The position numbers and the translations under genes were made by a program. 64,000 nt of DNA from Poa pratensis (lineage: Eukaryota; Streptophyta; Magnoliopsida; Poales; Poaceae). Shown here piece by piece: positions 57,473 through 64,000 of the stretch. A model generated the notes under the pieces. The model had not been told where the DNA came from. It did no database searches and saw only the letters and a list, made by a program, of their open reading frames with translations. The stretch is taken from assembly GCA_947311845.1 (NCBI GenBank), contig CAMZMU010000107.1, forward strand, positions 35,100,504 to 35,164,503, written 5' to 3'. The number at the start of each line of letters is the position of its first letter. Within the stretch, counting starts at the first letter, position 1.

Positions 57473-58124
57473 GTTGCTGGATACATAGAGGATTTCAACA
57501 ATCTAGCACGCTACGCGCCAGACGATGTTGACACAGATGCCAAGAGGAAGGAGAAAATTCTTGGATGGTCTGAATGATGAGTTAGCCATACAATTGTCAG
57601 TTGTCTACACACCCAACTATCAGTCACTTCTCGACAAGGCCACTATCTTGGAGAACAAACAGATACAAGCTGAAAATAGAAAGAGGAAGCATAGCTCGAG
57701 CAAGTACCACTCTGAAACTTCACACAAGAGGCACAATCATTATGAGGGAAGCAGTGGCAACAACTTTCACAACCATGGAAACAATCATGTTGGTGGAAAT
57801 GGCCACAACCATCATGGTCACAACCATAATGAAGACCGAAAAGGAAGCAATGGTGACTACAAAAGCAATGGGTACAACAATGATGAGAACAATGGTCATT
57901 ATCACCAAAATCAATCCGTCAAGAAGGATATTAGTCAGGTGATGTGCTACAATTGCAAGAAACTGGGGCACTATGCCTCAGACTGTCCAGAAAAGATGAA
58001 GAATGCTGGAAACAACAATGGGAACAAGCCGAACCCATTCCAGAAAGGATATGTGAATCATGTCAATGTAGAAGAAGTATTCGAAGCGCGTGAAGTGGTG
58101 AACAGTAAGTCCTTAATCAGTTAA
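57473..58124 (+). pseudogene. Ty3/gypsy gag C-terminal fragment, copy C
   Basis: Same as 31070-31721: the early frame shift, FLDGLNDELAIQL, His/Asn-rich region and CYNCKKLGHYASDC knuckle are all kept. One Asn to Ser change (KRKHSSSK). Confidence 0.85.
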
Positions 58125-58365
58125 ATTCCGGCACAAATATTGATCAAGTACTAGTACATGCTATATATCTGAATCAAGGATGACGAAGCACAACTGAAAA
58201 ACTAATGATATAGCCATCTCACCTGAGTTACCTCGACGGTGGAAACAAGAGTCTTGGACAACCAACAAAAGTCCCTTTTAAGGGTGGTAGCCCACCCAAC
58301 TCTTCTAAACCCAGATATCCAAACCCATCTTTCTTTCTAGCCTCTTCGAATCTCGGGACGAGATT

Positions 58366-58382
58366 CCTTTTAAGGGTGGTAG
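58366..58382 (+). other. Polypurine tract before 3' LTR, copy C
   Basis: CCTTTTAAGGGTGGTAG, followed two bases later by TGTAACATCCC. A duplicate of the tract is at 58274-58290. Confidence 0.65.
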
Positions 58383-58384
58383 TC

Positions 58385-61300
58385 TGTAACATCCCAAAAT
58401 TTTGGAATGTTTAAAATCACTAAAATTTAAAACTTTTATTTCTTATTAAAAATAAAATCATCAATTGCCAAGAAAACTAAACAAAAAGGATTTTATTGAA
58501 TTATACAAAAGATTTTTGACATTAATTGAATCTAGTAAACTTTGTTTTCAAACTTAAGTGATGAGCTATAAATAAATATTATAAAATACTTATTTAAAGG
58601 ATGTCTATTTCAGAAATGTTTTGGATAAAATTATTCAATTCGAAAACATTATATTTGGATTCATAATAAACCCTAGGCCAATAATTGTAGTCACAAAACT
58701 ATTTGGAATATCCTCTATTTTAAAAATATAGTTTTGATTCAAGTGTTTGAATTGAAAATGGGTTTGGGAAGATTTATTTTAAACATATGTATCTATGATA
58801 TTCTTCTTAATTTTATTAAGACATAAACTTCCTAATTAAGACTCTATTTTAAAATTCTACAAAAAAATTGTCGAATTATGTTATTTGAAAGTATCATAAT
58901 TTGAAATGTATTACAAACATGAGTTTGAATGTTTTAAAAGAAAGGTCTTAATTTTACAATTTATAGAAATTTGTTTGAAGTCTTTTGGACAAATAAAACA
59001 AAAGTTATGAAAGAAATAAGAAAAAAAAAGGAAAAGGAAAAGGAAAAGGAAAAGGAAAAGAAATAAAAAAAGGGGTTTAGCCGGACCAGCTCAGCCGGCC
59101 CAGCACCTATCTACCGCGCATGCGACGCGCAGAGCCCAGATCCAGCCCACCCCGCCTCTCTCTTCTTCTCTCTCACTGACCAGGGGGCCCCACCTGTCAC
59201 CCCGAGGTTATCCCTAACCTCCGTCCGCGCCCACGAAGCCACGACCGCGCCCACGACCTCACCACTTTTCCCCCACTCGCCCGAGCCCTCTTAGGCAGAC
59301 CCTCGGTGTCATTTGGTTACCCCGAACCCCCTCCCCATTTCCCCTCTCCGTCACCCCCGAATCGTGCCCCCAGGCTCGCCAATTTTCCCACCGGAGTTCA
59401 TCCGGCCCGCCGGCGCATTTCGACATTTCCGACGAGGTGATTTCTCCCCGGAGCTCGAGACCCCGTGAGTCGTTTTTGCCACGACCTTACGCACCCTCCT
59501 GACCCCCGCATGAATTCTTTCCGCAGCCGTAGCCTCGAATCCATCCGCAACCCGAAGGTCGCCGGAGTACCGTATCTCCGACCGAGCACCGCCGCCACTC
59601 GAGGACGCGGTCCTCGTCGTCGACCACTGCAGCGTCACCGTCGTGCTACGCCGCGCCTCCCCGTCATCTCGCCCGAGCCCAAGGACCACCGAAGCGCGGA
59701 GAACGTTCACGCCCGAGCCGCCGGCCACCGTGTCCTCCATCTCCGGCGAGGTACCGCCGCCCGAGTCTGGCCATCAGGATCTGGACCGTCAGATCCTGAT
59801 CCGACGGTCCGTTTTTATTGCATTACCGAACCGGTACGGGTGAATCCAGTGCGTCCGCGTAAGTTCGATCGGACGGCTGAGATTAATCGCATATTCTGAA
59901 AATTGCTAAAAAGACAGAAACTAATTTGAACTTCAAAAATTCATAACTTTCAAACTACAATTCCAAATTTAGTAAATTTTATGTCCCTGGAAAGCCCTTC
60001 TCATGTAGATTATTATAGTATCATTGTTTTCCCTTTTACATCTGACAAAATTGAAAAATATACAGAGAGACAATTCGGCCATATATTCCATAACTTGTTA
60101 TTCTAAAATTATTTTTAAAGTAAAATCTTTTGATGAATGTTAATAATTACATCCTTTGTCCAGAGAACATAAAACTTAATTTGTATGGTCAATAAATCAT
60201 AAGAGTAATAATTTTTCATGCAAGCCCTCTAGTGACTTAAAAATGTTTTCGAATAATAAAATTGCATTAAATTTTGCCCATGTCATCATGCATTATTTTA
60301 GTAACCACATAACTAATAAGCTACTTAACACATTGTAAAAATGTTGATTTCATTTAGACATGCATATCATGTCTTCTGTGTATTGTTAATGTGTGGATTG
60401 TGTGTTGATCTGGTGTTATCCATTGTTAGATTGTCTGGAGTGCCATTCCTGTTGCTGTGATAATTCAGCTTACTCTCGCGGTTGACAAGGCAAGTTCACT
60501 TTGATAATTTTCATAAGTAATCTTCATGAGCAGTTAAATGTTATGTTACAATGCTTGAATAGGATGAACTATTACAGTTATTGATGAATGAAACCAGGTA
60601 GGATAGTCACATGATTTACTTGGCTCGATATCCTTTGTTGCCTTCGTGATGTTGTTTGTGTAGCTAAGCTAGCTAGATGTGCTTAGGAACACCACAACTT
60701 CGTCCTTAGAAACGATTTGGCCACCACGGAGTCACGGTGTGTCATTTGAAACGACATTGATCACCACGGAGTCACGGTGCATCCTCACAAACGGCGATGA
60801 GCACCACGGAGTCATGGTGTCTCTAAACGATCTGGCCACCACGGAGTCATGGTGTGTCATTTGAAACGACGTGGATCACCACGGAGTCACGGTGCATCCT
60901 CACAAACGGCGATGAGCACTACAGAGTCATGGTGTCTCTAAACGATCTGTTCACCACGGAGTCATGGTGTGTCATTTGAAACGACGTGGATCACCACGGA
61001 GTCACGGTGCATCCTCACAAACGGCGATGAGCACCACGGAGTCATGGTGTCTCTAAACGATCTGGCCACCACGGAGTCATGGTGTGTCATTTGAAACGAC
61101 GTGGATCACCACGGAGTCACGGTGCATCCTCACAAACGGCGATGAGCACTACGGAGTCATGGTGTCTCTAAACGATCTGTCCACCACGGAGTCATGGTGT
61201 GTCATTAGAAACGACGTGGATCACCACGGAGTCACGGTGCATCCTCACAAACGGCGATGAGTACCACGGAGACATGGTGAATCTAAACAATCTGGCCACT

Positions 61301-61958
61301 ACGGAGTCATGGTGTATCTTTTGAATCGAAGTGGATCACCACGGAGTCACGGTGCGTCCTCACAAGAGACGATGGGTACCATAAGGTCATAGAGTTTGGA
61401 AACGGCATGGTTCCCCGGAGACATGGTGTGTCATTTGAAATGGTTTGAAAATTGGAGTGAAGGAGTACTCGGAGCTATTTGTCAGAAAAGAGTAGAAGCA
61501 CCACGAGGACTATGGAGTTCTCGAAAGGGGTTGGAAACAACTCGGAGTTCTATTACGTGTACGTGGAGAAAGATATTAAATAATTTGTTTAGAACCAATA
61601 AAATTGTTTAATATATTCTGAGTGAATCTTGCCATCACAATTCAGTTGTGCTGACCCAATGAATCTGGGCTGTAACTCACCGTTGCAGGTCCGTCTGACG
61701 AGAAGTAAGGATTTGATAGGGTCGCGAGTCTCCAACCAACATGCCTTGCCTGTGGCACATGATGAAGATGGAGCTCACTTTATCCATTAGCTTTCCGCTG
61801 TGTGTTTATTTCGGTTTGAGCTAGCCATGAGCTATGCACCTTGTATCGAACCCTTTTATTTCTGGATCATCGTGTAATGAATATTGATGCATTGTTATGG
61901 TATTTCATCTTAAACTGTGTGTGCTAGCAAGTCGATCCAGGGACTAGCACTATACACA
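58385..61958 (+). mobile_element. 3' LTR of plus-strand gypsy element, copy C
   Basis: Complete LTR of about 3574 bp matching 31982-35554. Starts TGTAACATCCC and ends ACTATACACA. Confidence 0.75.
60722..61354 (+). repeat. 115-bp tandem array of imperfect palindromes in LTR, copy C
   Basis: Same array and length as in A and B. One core reads CACTACAGAGTC near 60917. Confidence 0.9.
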
Positions 61959-61996
61959 GGAGGTCGCTACCTTATAGTAAAAGGGGGGCCTTTACA

Positions 61997-64000
61997 ATAA
62001 TATAAGCATGGAACATAAGAAATTATAGATACGTTTGAGACGTATCAATCAGTACTAAAGAACAATCAACCGTGCATAGTATATTTAAAGATGATTTAAG
62101 CTTCAAGAACAACAATATAATCATCCAATGCATCAAACACTCATGACAACTTTATGTTAGGATCAAGTCAAGCAATAACAATATGCACGTAGAAAATCAA
62201 CTCTCTATTTGTTCACTCAAAAACAAGCAAGCGTTCAGCGTTGGTTCCTGGCACCAGGATGTTGTGGCTAAAAGAACATAAAGGGGGGGTTGGAAGGCCA
62301 ACGGAAGAAAGTCTCACAAAGCTGAAAGTGATCATTAGACAAGAGGAAGTCTTATAATCGAAGCTATGCAAGGAGTAGTGATTGCCACACAATGGATGCA
62401 CATAGAGCTATAAGTGTATGAAAGCTCTCCAATGGAACTAGTGGGGGTGCATCCAACTTGCTTGCTCATGAAGACCTAGAGCACTTTTGAGGAGGCTCAT
62501 CATTGGAATATACAAGCCAAGTTCTATAATGTAAAGTTCCCCACATAGTTATGCAAATAAAACATGAAAACTCTCTCACATGGAGTAAAGGTGCTAAATA
62601 TGAGCACAAATGATGACTATGAATACTACAGGTGCTAAAACATGAGCACAAGTGTGGATAAAGAATAGTAATGTTGCCCCCTTTTTTATTCTTTTTTTCT
62701 TTTCTGTTTCTCTTTTCGATGGCCTCCATGGCTCTTTTCACTTTTAGGGGCAAACATTCTAATATGACAACACACTTTTTGGTACAACTAACTCATAATG
62801 AACAAAACATAATATATGAAACGGTGCCTCTGCCAGTGTAGCAGGATATGCAATGATCTAGCGTAACATGGGTAAACCGTACATTAGCTGTATAGAATCA
62901 TGCAAAGCAATATATAAATGATAAATGACAACAAGTCATGTAATGTAAGATGGAAGTTGCATGACAATATATCTCGGAACAACTATGGAAATGCTGTGAT
63001 AGGTAGGTATGGTGGATGTTTTGAGTAAGATATTTAGTCTTATGTGTAGGAGAACATGATGAAGATCTCCCACGAGTTTTGGATGTACCCGCGAAGTATG
63101 CACCAACTCTCAATGTGAGAATGGGCAATGCAAAGTACCGAAGAGGCTAGCAAATATGGTAGTGGAAGTGCCATGAAAACCGCAGCTTAGAACTCACAAG
63201 TTAAAAGATTCCAACTAGAAATATGATCTTACAAGGCATAATGAAAATGACTCCAAGAGGGACTGTGGCAAGTGACAAGTCACTGTTGGGACCCCGACCG
63301 TAGCGCATAACAAAAAGTCATTACGGTTGCTTTTAACATTAGAAGTCATATATCATTATGCTATCAACTGGTTATTTAAGTGTGGCACAGCTTCAAGTTT
63401 TTTTATACCAACAATTAATCATTTTACTTTACTAAACCATCAAGTTTACCATTAAGCATATTAATATCTCAAAACAACATCAATGATTCAAGTTGCATGA
63501 CAATATACCATCTACCACATTTAGCAATTTCTGTTTCCAACCAAACACCAATCAACTTATTTAAACATAAACTCTCCAAGTATTTAACAATGAAACAAGA
63601 GAGTATAACCTAACCGCTGCGGCTTTCAGCTTTCACCATAAACATAAAACAATAAGTGTTGCGGCTTTCAGCTTTCGCCATGAACATAAAAGATAACTGT
63701 TGAGGCTTTCAGCTTTTACCATAAATATAAAAGAACGCTAGGATCCATTTTATTCAGAAAATTAAAATAACAAAGCAAAAATAAAAGCAAACTAACGCTT
63801 CAAGTAAAACACATAAGATGTGACGGAATTAAAATATAGTTTCACTAGAGATAACCTGATAAGTTGTTGATGAAGAAGGGGATGCCTTGGGCATCCCCAA
63901 GCTTAGACGCTTGAGTCTTCTTGAAATATGCTTGGGTGACCCACGGGGGCATCCCGAGCTTAGGCTATTTCATCTTCTTGATCACATCATATCATCCTCT
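61997..64000 (-). mobile_element. Minus-strand Ty3/gypsy-type element, copy C (cut by window end)
   Basis: LTR stub 61997-62047, then the noncoding 3' interior matching 2816-4817 and 35644-37612. The unknown ORF, primer site and full LTR would lie beyond the window. A C-specific deletion with filler lies at 63490-63507. Confidence 0.8.
63490..63507 (+). other. Deletion with templated filler, copy C only
   Basis: Copies A and B have about 40 bp here (GAAACAATTTAATGATC and on to TTCGTTATACC). Copy C instead has AAGTTGCATGACAATATA, an exact copy of 62954-62971. Confidence 0.8.

Larger units (their letters stand above)
56415..64000 (+). repeat. Segmental duplication, copy C (right end outside window)
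   Basis: Matches copy B from 30000 with an offset of about 26.4 kb through LINE fragment, gag fragment, polypurine tract, LTR and the start of the minus-strand gypsy element. The window ends inside that element, so whether C also carries dirigent and DUF1618 genes cannot be seen. Single-base variants are shared in mixed patterns with A and with B. Confidence 0.92.

Overview
The window looks like a piece of a large, repeat-rich grass genome, most likely Triticeae (wheat, Aegilops, barley or rye). The signs are grass-specific DUF1618 and dirigent genes, NLR and LRR receptor-kinase fragments, Ty3/gypsy elements with long LTRs and a tRNA-Asp primer site, a Helitron, and Mutator, hAT and Harbinger MITEs. 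No organelle, bacterial or viral gene content was seen. The organism call is inference from these families.

The dominant structure is a tandem segmental duplication present in three copies. Copy A (1-17271) is cut by the left window edge, copy B (30000-49978) is complete, and copy C (56415-64000) is cut by the right edge. Each unit, where visible, reads in order: (1) a LINE C-terminal fragment joined to a gypsy gag fragment; (2) a polypurine tract and a ~3.6 kb plus-strand LTR with a 115-bp tandem array; (3) a minus-strand gypsy element with one full LTR, a tRNA-Asp primer site, one long ORF of unknown function and a stub of its other LTR; (4) a hAT transposase fragment; (5) a ~3 kb stretch bounded by a 17-bp inverted repeat; (6) a Tourist-type MITE; (7) a dirigent gene; (8) a DUF1618 gene. 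Copies A and B differ by 3 bases over the 513-bp dirigent coding region, so the duplication is recent.

The copies have since diverged by dated events. Copy A alone carries a solo LTR (9132-10755, TSD GGCCC; the empty site is in B). Copy B alone carries a 778-bp Mutator MITE (44820-45597, 9-bp TSD). A 744-bp stretch upstream of the dirigent gene is present in B and missing in A. Copy C has a small deletion filled with sequence copied from about 540 bp away. The DUF1618 gene is cut at 17271 in A, while B continues through it but has a frame break near its 3' end.

Between A and B (17272-29999) lie a broken exon with in-frame stops next to a tandem-repeat intron, a ~2.3 kb Helitron, an N-terminally truncated NLR pseudogene, and the C-terminal part of a FAR1-like gene split by a hAT MITE and by a poly(A)-tailed retro-insertion. 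Between B and C (49979-56414) lie the 3' half of the DUF1618 gene and a truncated LRR receptor-kinase ectodomain with a premature stop. The only apparently intact genes are the two dirigent copies. Everything else is mobile DNA, fragments or pseudogenes. No convincing new biological system was found. The most unusual items are the palindrome-based 115-bp array inside the LTR, the LINE-gag fusion carried with a pol-less element, the unknown ORF in the gag position, and the stepwise dated insertions.
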